A stretch of 64,000 nt of DNA from CALAED01 sp036555725 (GTDB taxonomy: Bacteria; Actinomycetota; Actinomycetes; Streptosporangiales; Streptosporangiaceae), in NCBI GenBank assembly GCA_036555725.1, contig DATBKU010000110.1, positions 186,001-250,000 of the forward strand. Direction: 5' to 3'. Each line of letters begins with the position of its first letter. Positions within the stretch are counted from its first letter, which is position 1. The notes beneath the pieces are model-generated. The model saw only the letters and a program-made list of their open reading frames with translations, had not been told where the DNA came from and searched no databases. Shown here in pieces: positions 52,051-60,409 of the stretch. The translations under genes and the position numbers were made by a program.

Positions 52051-52778
52051 TTCGCCCATCGACCGAGGCCACCTTGACGGTGGAGGACCTGTCGGTGCAT
52101 TACGGCGGGGTCTGCGCGGTCAGGTCGATCGGATTCACGGTGGCGCCGGGCCAGTCGGTCGGCATCATCGGCGCCAACGGGGCGGGCAAGACCTCCACCC
52201 TCAAGGCCTTGATGGGCCTGGTGCCCCGCAGCGGGGGCCGGATCCGCTTCGGCGACACCGACCTGACCAAGGTCAAGGCCCGCGATGTGGTCCGGCAGGG
52301 AATCGGCTATGTCCCTGAGGGGCGGCACGTCTTCCCGGGACTCTCGGTCGAGAAGAACCTCATGCTGGGCGCCTACGCCCGTCCCTGGCGCAGCGCCGAG
52401 ACCAGGCAGACGCTCGCCGAGGTGTACGAGCTGTTCCCGGTGCTGGGGGAGATGCGATCCCGCCTGGCCGGAGCGCTGTCGGGTGGGCAGCAGCAGATGC
52501 TCGCGGTCGGCCGGGCCCTCATGGCCAGACCACGCCTGATGCTGCTGGACGAGCCGTCCATGGGGCTGTCGCCCAAGCTCGTCGAGAACATCCTCGACGT
52601 GCTGCTGCGGCTGCGCGAGGAGGGGCTCAGCCTGCTCCTGGTCGAGCAGAACGCCAAGCTGACGTTCGAGGCGACCAGCGACTGCGTGGTCATGGAGAAC
52701 GGTGAGGTCGCGATGACCGGCACGTCCCGGCAGCTGCGTGACGATGTCCGCGTCCGGCGCATCTACCTGGGGTTGTAG
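52047..52778 (+). CDS. ABC transporter ATPase (LivF type)
   Basis: A 243-residue ATPase. Walker A GANGAGKTS near 41, YVPEGRHVFPGLSVEKNLML (the LivF hallmark), signature LSGGQQQMLAVGRALM near 143 and Walker B LMLLDEPSMGLSPKL near 164. Last gene of the operon; its stop is 10 bp from the end of the opposing ThuA gene. Confidence 0.93.
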   Translation: MIRPSTEATLTVEDLSVHYGGVCAVRSIGFTVAPGQSVGIIGANGAGKTSTLKALMGLVPRSGGRIRFGDTDLTKVKARDVVRQGIGYVPEGRHVFPGLSVEKNLMLGAYARPWRSAETRQTLAEVYELFPVLGEMRSRLAGALSGGQQQMLAVGRALMARPRLMLLDEPSMGLSPKLVENILDVLLRLREEGLSLLLVEQNAKLTFEATSDCVVMENGEVAMTGTSRQLRDDVRVRRIYLGL

Positions 52779-52788
52779 GGCGACCGGG

Positions 52789-53781
52789 TCAGCGGCAGAA
52801 GGGCTGCTTGCCCATGGCGGACTCGATACCGCCGAGGATGAGCCGCTGGAACTGCGCGGCTCCGGCGAACGTGCCGCCGTCGTCGGTGTAGGCGTCGGCG
52901 TTGTGGCCGAGCGTCGTCACCCAGGAGCGTCCGCCGTCGTAGTACTGGCACCAGGCGACCGGATGGAACGAGCCGTGCCCCGGGTGCCCCATGGAGCCTT
53001 TGACGCCGTTCGGCAGCGTGGTCTCGTCAACCGTGGCGAGGAAGCGGACCTGGGACGGGAAGGGGATGAGGTTGTACCACTCGTCGGTGAAGTCCCAGCG
53101 CGCGGGGAGCCCGGCGGTGGAGACGTCCTTGCGGTCTCGGGTCTGGACGGTGCCGGCCTGGTTGGGGCCGTGGTCGTAGAAGTTCGCGTTGCCGAGGAGC
53201 CCCTCGTACCAGGGCCAGTTGTACTCGGTGCCGAACGCGTTGTGGATGGCGACGAACCCGCCCCCGCCCCGAATGTATTGGCGCAGCGACGTCTGGGCCG
53301 CGTCGTCGAGGGTGTCGCGGGAGGTGCTCAGGAAGATCACGGCGTTGTAGGCGAAGAGCCGCTGCGGCGTGGCGAGCTGGGTGACGTCCTCTGTCCAGTC
53401 GACTCCGAAGCCGTTGTCCTTGCCCATCGTGACGATGGCGTTCTGCGCGACATTGGCCGGACTCAGTGGGGGGTTGAGGCCCGGGGCGAGCGCCGGGCCG
53501 AGGTTGGCGTGCCGCGGGCCGGCGGTGCGGCTGTAGACGAGTACCCGATAGCCCTTGGCCGGGTCGAAGTTCCCCCAGTCGTGGTAGCAGCGCACGTCGG
53601 TACCACGGCAGACGCCATAGTCGGGGTTGCCGAGCTGCTCGGCGCCGCGGTCCTTCGGCGCGGCACGGTCGCTGCCGGCCGTGGCGGTCCAGCCCGCTGC
53701 CAGCGTCACTCCCACCAGGGCGGCGGCGGTGCCGATCGCCGTCGCCAACGCCGTGACCAGATGGGCAGGGAGTCTTCTCAT
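52789..53781 (-). CDS. Secreted ThuA-like domain protein
   Basis: A 330-residue secreted protein. N-terminal signal LVTALATAIGTAAALVGVTL after MRRLPAH, then a ThuA-like class I glutamine-amidotransferase fold: YRVLVYSRTAGPRHANLGPA, NAVIFLSTSRDTLDDAAQTS, GGGFVAIHNAFGTEYNWPWY and VTTLGHNADAYTD. ThuA proteins act on sugars, or are catalytic subunits of unknown reactions. ATG at 53781. Divergent from the PQQ-propeller gene with the operator palindrome between them. Confidence 0.82.
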   Translation of the reverse strand: MRRLPAHLVTALATAIGTAAALVGVTLAAGWTATAGSDRAAPKDRGAEQLGNPDYGVCRGTDVRCYHDWGNFDPAKGYRVLVYSRTAGPRHANLGPALAPGLNPPLSPANVAQNAIVTMGKDNGFGVDWTEDVTQLATPQRLFAYNAVIFLSTSRDTLDDAAQTSLRQYIRGGGGFVAIHNAFGTEYNWPWYEGLLGNANFYDHGPNQAGTVQTRDRKDVSTAGLPARWDFTDEWYNLIPFPSQVRFLATVDETTLPNGVKGSMGHPGHGSFHPVAWCQYYDGGRSWVTTLGHNADAYTDDGGTFAGAAQFQRLILGGIESAMGKQPFCR

Positions 53782-53814
53782 GGCCGGGTTCCTTCCTGGC
53801 ACACCCTCTAGGTC

Positions 53815-53844
53815 CATCTAGTGGTTCAGCTGTACCGCTAGATG
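53815..53844. promoter_or_regulatory. Proposed IclR operator 2 (palindrome)
   Basis: CATCTAGTGG (53815-53824), 10 bp, CCGCTAGATG (53835-53844): 9 of 10 arm positions are complementary. Same arms and spacing as 43613-43634. It lies 34 bp before the ThuA gene start, on its likely promoter. Confidence 0.65.
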
Positions 53845-53960
53845 CTGGATGACGATCTCACGAACCGACCGCCGCCGCAATAGCGAATCAGGACATTGGA
53901 GTACTTGTCAGGGAAGAAGGGGCGGTCTACGGTTGCATCCGGTTAACGGATCGATCAGTC

Positions 53961-53970
53961 CATCTAGCGG
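53961..53970 (+). promoter_or_regulatory. Proposed IclR half-site before the PQQ-propeller gene
   Basis: CATCTAGCGG, identical to the consensus arm, inside GTCCATCTAGCGGTACA. It lies 47 bp before the ATG at 54017. No opposite arm at the 10-bp spacing. Confidence 0.5.
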
Positions 53971-54016
53971 TACACACTCGTATCCTGCCTCCGGCCGCCT
54001 GAGATTGGAGATCGGC

Positions 54017-56131
54017 ATGAAACGACGGCACTTCCTCACCGGCGCCGCGACCGCCGGCGCTGTGGCCCTCACGCCGTTCCGCGACCCGGCACGAGCCGAG
54101 GTCCGTTCCGGTTCCACCACGTCGGTTCCGGTCCAGTCCCGTGGCCTGCGGCCGACCGGGCGTGATTTCCCGAAGGTCGGCGGAAACCTCGGGAACCAGA
54201 ACTACACCTCGCTCGGCGGCATTCGGCGCGGCAACGTCAAGCGACTGCGCGCGGCCTGGGTCAACCGGGTCGAGGGCGGCCTTACCAGCGGCAACAATCA
54301 GAGCACGGCGGTGGCTGTGGACGGCGTGCTCTACATCGAATCGGCGCTCGGCAACGTGCTCGCGGTCGACGGCGCGACGGGGCGGACGAAGTGGAAGTAC
54401 ACCCAGACTCGGGGCACCCTCACGCGGCGCGGGGTCGGGGTCGGGCAGGGCATGGTCTTCACCCACGGCAACGGCAACTGGATCATCGCGTTGGACCAGC
54501 AGACCGGCCAGGTCGTGTGGGAGAACCAGGTCAACGGATTCGGCAACATGGAGAAGGTCGCCGTCACCTACCACGACGGCCTGCTGCTGTGCGGCACCCA
54601 CGACGCCGACCGCAACGCGGCGCTCGCCCTGGACGCCGGCACCGGCGAGGTGGTCTGGCATTTCTGGGGCGCACCGGGTCCAGGGGAGTTCGGCAACGAC
54701 ACCTGGGAGGGGGACTCCTGGCAGTCAGGTGGCGCCGCGCCCTGGATGCACCCGGCGGTCGATCCCGACCTCGGCCTGGTCTACTGGGCTTTCGGCAACG
54801 CGCGCGGGAACCGGTCGTCGCAAGACGGCTCGCAGCGCGGCGGGATGAACCTGTTCTCCAGCTCACTCGTGGCGATGGACCTGCGGACCGGTGCGTACAA
54901 GTGGCATTTCCAGTCGATCCACCACGGCATCTGGGACATGGACAACACCATGGCCCCGGTCTTGGTCGACACGAAGATCCGCGGGAGGATGCGCAAGCTG
55001 GTCGTGTACGGCAGCAAGTGCGGCATGTACTACATCCTCGACCGAGCCGACGGATCCGCGCCGCTCGGCATCGACGAGCGGCCGGTGCACCAGGAACCGC
55101 GGCAGAAGACCTGGCCGACGCAGCCGTTCCCGCGACAGGGCTCGTGGACCGAGACGCAGGTCGTCGAGCAACCGCTGGGCACGGCTGTCCCCGGCAACCC
55201 GAACCGGGCGGTCCCCAACTACGTGACCGGGCCGCTGTACGCCCCGCATTGGGATGTGCCGATCCTGACGATCCCAGGCCACGGCGGCGGCGCCGACTGG
55301 AACCATCAGTCGTTCAGCCACAGCACGCGCCTGATGTACACCGGCTTCGGATATGTGGCCGCGGCCCACTCGCTGACCGAGGCCAGCAACGGGCTACGGC
55401 CGCCGGGTGAATACCAGACGGGCGGCATCGTCGCGGTCGACCCAAGCGTGAACCACGTCAGATGGAAGAAGCGGATGCCGTACGAGCTGGCGCACGGCAA
55501 CGGCATCCTCACCACGGCCAGCGATCTGTTGTTCATCGGGCAACCTGACGGAAACCTGCTCTGCCTCGACGCCCGCGACGGACACGAGCTGTGGCGATGG
55601 CAGACCGGCGCGGCCATCAGCAGCAGCCCCATCATGTACGAGGTGGACGGCGAGCAGTACCTCGCCGTGTACGCCGGTGGCACGAGCATCCCCTACGGCG
55701 ACTCGGCGCCGCGGGGCGACTACCTGTGGGCATTCAAGATCGGCGGCGCGGTTGCCGAGGCGCCTACGCCGCCGCCGCCGGTCGTCCGCCGCCCCGTCTC
55801 CGGTACGCCGGTGGAGGGGGCGACGGTCGGCAACACCATCATGCTCGCCCGAACCTATGACTCGTCGACGGGACAGGTCGGCACCGTCGAGTCCACCGCC
55901 GTCAACGCCATGGCGCCGACCCACCTGCGGGTGCCCGCCGGCACTACCGTCACCTTCGTCAACCCGGCCGACAATCTCTTCGCGCACAGCGCCACACAGT
56001 TCTTCGAGGGACTGTTCGACTTCCGGCTCCAGCCCGGTGAGTCCGCCCCGTACACGTTCCACGAGAAGGGCGAGTACTTCTTCAACGATTCGCACAGCCC
56101 GAGGCCGACCGGCAAGGTCGAGGTGTACTGA
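54017..56131 (+). CDS. Tat-exported PQQ-type quinoprotein with C-terminal cupredoxin-like domain
   Basis: A 704-residue exported protein. The twin-arginine signal KRRHFLTGAATAGAVALTP starts at residue 2. An eight-bladed PQQ-dehydrogenase-type propeller follows (NYTSLGGIRRGNVKRLRAAW, VHFWGAPGPGEFGNDTW-like turns, GGGADWNHQSFSHSTRLMYT, GNLLCLDARDGHELWRWQTG). A proline linker near 590 leads to a ~75-residue cupredoxin-like domain from about 630. One candidate His remains there (LFAHSATQFF) but the usual Cys and Met are absent (YFFNDSHSPRPTG). Likely oxidises an alcohol outside the membrane. ATG after TTGGAGATCGGC. Confidence 0.82.
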   Translation: MKRRHFLTGAATAGAVALTPFRDPARAEVRSGSTTSVPVQSRGLRPTGRDFPKVGGNLGNQNYTSLGGIRRGNVKRLRAAWVNRVEGGLTSGNNQSTAVAVDGVLYIESALGNVLAVDGATGRTKWKYTQTRGTLTRRGVGVGQGMVFTHGNGNWIIALDQQTGQVVWENQVNGFGNMEKVAVTYHDGLLLCGTHDADRNAALALDAGTGEVVWHFWGAPGPGEFGNDTWEGDSWQSGGAAPWMHPAVDPDLGLVYWAFGNARGNRSSQDGSQRGGMNLFSSSLVAMDLRTGAYKWHFQSIHHGIWDMDNTMAPVLVDTKIRGRMRKLVVYGSKCGMYYILDRADGSAPLGIDERPVHQEPRQKTWPTQPFPRQGSWTETQVVEQPLGTAVPGNPNRAVPNYVTGPLYAPHWDVPILTIPGHGGGADWNHQSFSHSTRLMYTGFGYVAAAHSLTEASNGLRPPGEYQTGGIVAVDPSVNHVRWKKRMPYELAHGNGILTTASDLLFIGQPDGNLLCLDARDGHELWRWQTGAAISSSPIMYEVDGEQYLAVYAGGTSIPYGDSAPRGDYLWAFKIGGAVAEAPTPPPPVVRRPVSGTPVEGATVGNTIMLARTYDSSTGQVGTVESTAVNAMAPTHLRVPAGTTVTFVNPADNLFAHSATQFFEGLFDFRLQPGESAPYTFHEKGEYFFNDSHSPRPTGKVEVY

Positions 56132-56169
56132 CCAACGGGTGCCGCTATCGCCGGCCACATCACCCGGCT

Positions 56170-56835
56170 CTACGTACGACGCCCGGCGCCGGTCAGGTAG
56201 GCGACGGCCATCTCGCCGATCATCTCGCGGTAGCGCGACCGGTGCTCGGGCGCCGTCAAGTCTCGGCCGAACAGCGCACCGAACGTGTGCTGATTGGCGA
56301 TCCGGAAGAAACAGAACGAGCTGATGAGCACATGCACGTCCACGGCGTCCACGTCGGCGACGAAGTCACCATTGGCCCGCCCGGCGTCGAGGATCCGCGA
56401 AATGAGTTCGACCACCGGCGTGCCGAGCTTCCCCAGCACCTCGGATTTACGCAGGTGCTCTGCCTGGTGGATGTTCTCGATGCTGACGAGCTTGATGAAG
56501 TCCTCGTGCCGCTCGTGATAGTCGAAGGTCAGCTCGGCCAGCGTGCGGATCGCCTCCACCGGCGCCAGATGCTCGACGTCGATGGCCGATTCGGCCGCCC
56601 TGACCTCGGAATACGCCTTCTCCAGGACGGCTACGTACAGGTTCTCTTTGCCCCCGTAGTAGTAATAGATCATCCGTTTGGTGGTGCGCATGAGGGCGGC
56701 CATATCGTCGACCCGGGCCCCGGCGTACCCGTGCCGGGCGAACTCCCGCTGCGCGACGTCGAGGATCTCCGCCCGGGTGCGTTCCGCGTCACGCTGCCGT
56801 TCTCCGGACGCCGGTGCGGTGGGCTGCGAGGACAT
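56170..56835 (-). CDS. TetR-family transcriptional regulator
   Basis: A 221-residue TetR repressor. The HTH is near 15-60: AEILDVAQREFARHGYAGAR and MRTTKRMIYYYYGGKENLY. The C-terminal domain (LAELTFDYHERHEDFIKLVS) resembles TetR_C_41-type regulators found with aromatic catabolism genes. The ATG at 56835 was chosen over a longer frame. It follows the dehydratase-like gene by 85 bp on the same strand and may be co-transcribed. Confidence 0.88.
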   Translation of the reverse strand: MSSQPTAPASGERQRDAERTRAEILDVAQREFARHGYAGARVDDMAALMRTTKRMIYYYYGGKENLYVAVLEKAYSEVRAAESAIDVEHLAPVEAIRTLAELTFDYHERHEDFIKLVSIENIHQAEHLRKSEVLGKLGTPVVELISRILDAGRANGDFVADVDAVDVHVLISSFCFFRIANQHTFGALFGRDLTAPEHRSRYREMIGEMAVAYLTGAGRRT

Positions 56836-56920
56836 GTGACTCCACGAAATGGTCGCTTGGGAAATCATCCTATGGCGCGGCGTGGCCCCCGCTCTTGGGC
56901 ACATCCGGCCAGCCGCGAAC

Positions 56921-58780
56921 TCACCGGGGATGCGTCTCGGCGGGACGGGCATGCTGGGCGGCCAGCCGGATCGGGGCGTTGATCGCACCGTACCCTCGGT
57001 ATCCTCCGAGCCGCTGTACGACCTCGACGAACACCCGTCCGGACGTGACGGTGTAGAAGTGCAGGAACTCGCCGTGCTCGTCCCGGTCGTAGAGCAGGCC
57101 GAGCTCCCGGAGCAGCTGGTGCCGTTCCGCGCCTAGGTCGTGCCGGGCCGCGAGATCGTCGTAGTAGTTGTCCGGAATGGCCAGCTGCCAGGGACCGGTG
57201 GCGCGCACCCGGCGCACGGTGGCCACGATGTCGCGGGTGGCCAGCGCGACGTGCTGCCAGGCCACGTCCGGCGGGCCGCCGGATGTCCCGGATGGTGCCG
57301 CGACGTAGGCGACGTTGAGCGCTACCCGGACACGGCCGTCATCCGTGGTGACCGCTCGGCTCCGCAGCAGCCCATAGGGGTCGGGGACGTCGAGGCTCTC
57401 ATGCGGCCGCAGCCCGAGCACGCTGCGGTAGAACAGTGCGGCCTCGTCGAAGTGATGCCACGGCTGGGTCAGCGCCACATGATCGATGTGGGTGATCTCG
57501 GTGGCCGCCGTCGCGGCGTCCCGGCGGTCCTCGGAGAAGTCGCCGGTCCAGCTCGGATGGTCCGGCTGCGCCGTACGGCAGAAGAACAGCTCTGTCCCGT
57601 CCGGCGCCGCCACCGCGTCCAGCGGCGCGTCGTGCGGATCCCGTAGCCGCGGCACGACGGGCGACAGGAGCGCCTCCGCGCGTTTGACGGACGCGGCTGG
57701 GTCGGGGGACTCCAGCCCCATCGCACTGAGCACGGGGCCGTCCGCGCTGTCCGGGCTCCCGGTGTTCAGCAGCATCCGAGCCTGTCCCTGCTCCCAGAGC
57801 TCGACCGGCTTGCCCGCGTGTACGCCGGTGCGGACGAAGCCGAGCGCGGTGAGCAGCCTGCTCAGCGGGCCGGTTCCCGGTACGGCCAGCTCCGCGAACG
57901 CGAACCCGGTCGGGATCACCGGTGGTGGCGGCAACGCGAGCGCCTCCGCCTGCGGCGCGTCGCCGAGACGCCGGCCGGCCGCCTCCTCCAGGAAGATGAG
58001 GGAGCGCATGGCGTCATGGGCGGTGCGCGCGGCGGCGGCCTGCCGGAAGATGTCGTTGAACACCTCCAGCGACAGCGGCCCGCGGTAACCCGTCCGGAGG
58101 ACGTGCGCGACCAGCCCGGCCACGTCGAGGTCGCCCTGCCCGGGGAAGCAGCGGTAGTGGCGGCTCCAGTACAAGACGTCCATGGGCAGGGCGGGGGCGT
58201 CGGCCAGCTGCAGGAAGAAGATCTTGCCGGCCGGGATCGTTTCGATGGCGTACGGGTCGACGTCGCGCGACAGGATGTGGAAGCTGTCCAGGCACAGGCC
58301 CAGCTGGGGATGGTCGGCCATGCGTACGATCCGCCAGGCGTGCAGGTAGTCGTTGACGTGCCGGCCCCACGCCAGGGCCTCGTACGCGATGCGGATCCCG
58401 TGCTCGGCGGCCCGTTCGGCGAGCAGCCGCAGCTGCTCGGCGGCGAGGGTGTCGTCGTCGATGGCGTCGGGGGAGACGCTCGAGCAGACCAGCAGCTGGG
58501 TGGCGCCCAGCTGTTCCATCACCGCGAACTTGTGCTCCGCCCGGCGCAGGTCGCTGGCGAGCCGCGCCGGGGGCACCCCCTCGAAGTCCCGGAACGGCTG
58601 GTACAGATCAATGGTCAGACCGAGATCGGCAGCTCGGCGACGTACGTCCGCCGGGCTCAGCTCGCTGGCCACGAGGTCGTTCTCGAAGATCTCGACGCCG
58701 TTGAACCCCGCGCCGCCGACGGCGGTCAGTTTTTCGGCCAGCGACCCGCTCAGCGACACCGTGGCGATGGACCTGCGCAT
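56921..58780 (-). CDS. 3-dehydroshikimate dehydratase-like fusion (isomerase/epimerase plus HPPD-like)
   Basis: A 619-residue fusion as in QuiC/QsuB-type enzymes, which make protocatechuate from 3-dehydroshikimate. The N-terminal TIM barrel (about 1-285) shows RRSIATVSLSGSLAEKL, GFNGVEIFENDLV, AYEALAWGRHVNDY and LCLDSFHILSR, with acidic and His metal ligands. The C-terminal VOC/HPPD half (about 435-600) has the His-His-Glu set in HIDHVALTQP, WQHVALATRD and FVEVVQRLGGYRGYG. ATG at 58780 starts the conserved part; a TTG at 58852 after GGAGG would add 24 residues. No shikimate/quinate transporter is adjacent. Confidence 0.85.
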   Translation of the reverse strand: MRRSIATVSLSGSLAEKLTAVGGAGFNGVEIFENDLVASELSPADVRRRAADLGLTIDLYQPFRDFEGVPPARLASDLRRAEHKFAVMEQLGATQLLVCSSVSPDAIDDDTLAAEQLRLLAERAAEHGIRIAYEALAWGRHVNDYLHAWRIVRMADHPQLGLCLDSFHILSRDVDPYAIETIPAGKIFFLQLADAPALPMDVLYWSRHYRCFPGQGDLDVAGLVAHVLRTGYRGPLSLEVFNDIFRQAAAARTAHDAMRSLIFLEEAAGRRLGDAPQAEALALPPPPVIPTGFAFAELAVPGTGPLSRLLTALGFVRTGVHAGKPVELWEQGQARMLLNTGSPDSADGPVLSAMGLESPDPAASVKRAEALLSPVVPRLRDPHDAPLDAVAAPDGTELFFCRTAQPDHPSWTGDFSEDRRDAATAATEITHIDHVALTQPWHHFDEAALFYRSVLGLRPHESLDVPDPYGLLRSRAVTTDDGRVRVALNVAYVAAPSGTSGGPPDVAWQHVALATRDIVATVRRVRATGPWQLAIPDNYYDDLAARHDLGAERHQLLRELGLLYDRDEHGEFLHFYTVTSGRVFVEVVQRLGGYRGYGAINAPIRLAAQHARPAETHPR

Positions 58781-58869
58781 GCCGCGAAACGCCGTCGCGC
58801 TGGGATTCGGCTCGGTGACGTACGACGTGTCGCGCCGCTCGTACGAGGACAACGTCGCCTCCACAATGG

Positions 58870-58883
58870 ACGAACTAGTACGT
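58870..58883 (-). promoter_or_regulatory. Possible TetR operator of the dehydratase-like gene
   Basis: ACGAACTAGTACGT is a 12-of-14 palindrome lying 90 bp before the ATG at 58780, in the only promoter space between the two minus-strand genes. The downstream TetR gene is the likely binder. Confidence 0.4.
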
Positions 58884-58949
58884 TAGCGTAGCGAGCGGAT
58901 CGACCTTCGTCCAAGATTCCCGGGCGCGCAGTTCCATGCCCTGGCGGAG

Positions 58950-60362
58950 TCAGCCCGCGAGCACCTTCCCGACCCGGGCGATTCCCTCCTGGATGGCTCG
59001 CTCGGATAGGGTCCCGAAGCCGAGCACGAGCTGGGGCGGGTTGGCGGCTTTGGTAGACCGGTTGGGGCTCATCCCGTACAGCCCGACCCCCAGGGCCTGG
59101 GCCTGCGCGACCACCTCGGCCTCGTTCGCACCGTCGCCCAGGTGGGCCACCGCGTGGAAGCCGGCGGCGAGGCCGGACACACCGACCGCAGGGGCGTGCT
59201 CGGCCAGCGCGGCCACGAGGGCGTCGCGTTTGCCGGCGTAGATCTTGCGCATCCGACGGAGGTGCCGGTCGAACCGGCCGGACTCGATGAGCCGGGCCAG
59301 GACCAGTTGTTCCAGCCCGGGCGACCCCCGGTCATTGCCGATCTTCAGGTCTCCGATGGGGTCGACCAGATCGGCGGGGCACAGCATCCAGCCCAGCCGC
59401 ATGGTCGGCGCGAGGGACTTGCTGACCGTGCCGATGTTGATGACCCGCTCCGGCGCCAGGCCCTGCACCATGCCGACCGGGTCGCGGTCGTAGCGGAACT
59501 CGGCGTCGTAGTCGTCCTCGACGACCCAGGACTCGGTGTGGACGGCCCAGTTCGCCAGCGCCTGCCGCCGCTGCGGCGACAGCACCACGCCGGTGGGCCA
59601 CTGGTGCGCCGGCGTGAGGACCACGGCTCGTACGCGGGTTGCGGCCAGCGCGTCGACGCGAAGGCCGTGCTCATCGACCGGCACAGGGACCAGGTCGACG
59701 CCTGCCCAGGCGGTGGCGATCTGGCCGGTTTCGTCGTATCCGGGATCCTCGAACGCCACCCGGGTCACGCCACGCTCGGCCAGGGCGCGGAGGGACAGGT
59801 TGAGGCCCTGGGAGAAGCCGGTGCACACCACGATCCGCTCGGGATCGGCGGCGGCGCCGCGGACCCTTCCGAGGTAGCCGGCCAGCACGGTACGCAGCGG
59901 CTCGCTGCCGCGCGGGTCACCGTAGTCAAAGGCGGCGTTCGGCGCGGTCCGGCATACCTCGGCCGCCGCTTTGGCCCAGTCGGTGCGCGGGAAGGAGCCC
60001 AGGTCGGGCACCGCCGGCAGGAAGTCCACCGCAAGCCGAGGCGCGGCCGGCGCCGCGGGCGGCCGGGCCGGCGGCGGGGCCGGGGCCTGCGCGGTCGGGC
60101 TGACCCGGGTGGCCGACCCGGCTCTGGCGATCAGGTACCCCTCGGCCTGGAGCTGGTCGAAGCAGTCGACCACCAGGCCCCGGGAGATCCCCAGCCCCTG
60201 TGCCAGTTCCCGGGTGGACGGCAGCCGCTCGCCCGCCCGTAGTCGCCCGGACCGGATCGCCTCGCGCAGCCCGCGCTCGAGCTGGGCACGCAGCGACTCG
60301 GCGCCGTCCCGGTCCAGAGGTATCAACAGCTCCGGGCTCAAACCGGTCCACTGAATGGCCAT
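58950..60362 (-). CDS. MocR/PdxR-type regulator (GntR wHTH plus aminotransferase domain)
   Basis: A 470-residue regulator. GntR winged helix near 20-85 (SLRAQLERGLREAIRSGRLR, RLPSTRELAQGLGISRGLVV), a Pro/Ala linker, then a fold-type I aminotransferase domain with the PLP-binding Lys near 314 in NIGTVSKSLAPTMRLGW. MocR regulators use PLP to sense amines or PLP itself. The ATG at 60362 starts 4 bp from the promoter palindrome (60366). Divergent from an MFS gene it probably controls. Confidence 0.9.
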   Translation of the reverse strand: MAIQWTGLSPELLIPLDRDGAESLRAQLERGLREAIRSGRLRAGERLPSTRELAQGLGISRGLVVDCFDQLQAEGYLIARAGSATRVSPTAQAPAPPPARPPAAPAAPRLAVDFLPAVPDLGSFPRTDWAKAAAEVCRTAPNAAFDYGDPRGSEPLRTVLAGYLGRVRGAAADPERIVVCTGFSQGLNLSLRALAERGVTRVAFEDPGYDETGQIATAWAGVDLVPVPVDEHGLRVDALAATRVRAVVLTPAHQWPTGVVLSPQRRQALANWAVHTESWVVEDDYDAEFRYDRDPVGMVQGLAPERVINIGTVSKSLAPTMRLGWMLCPADLVDPIGDLKIGNDRGSPGLEQLVLARLIESGRFDRHLRRMRKIYAGKRDALVAALAEHAPAVGVSGLAAGFHAVAHLGDGANEAEVVAQAQALGVGLYGMSPNRSTKAANPPQLVLGFGTLSERAIQEGIARVGKVLAG

Positions 60363-60365
60363 AAA

Positions 60366-60388
60366 ACTGGACCTTATCGGTGACCAGT
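60366..60388. promoter_or_regulatory. Operator-like palindrome between MocR and MFS genes
   Basis: ACTGGACC (60366-60373) and GGTGACCAGT (60379-60388) form a nearly symmetric inverted repeat in the 47-bp gap between the divergent starts. MocR proteins commonly bind such sites. Position implies control of both genes. Confidence 0.55.
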
Positions 60389-60409
60389 GCGGTCGGCGAC
60401 GCTGAGCGC

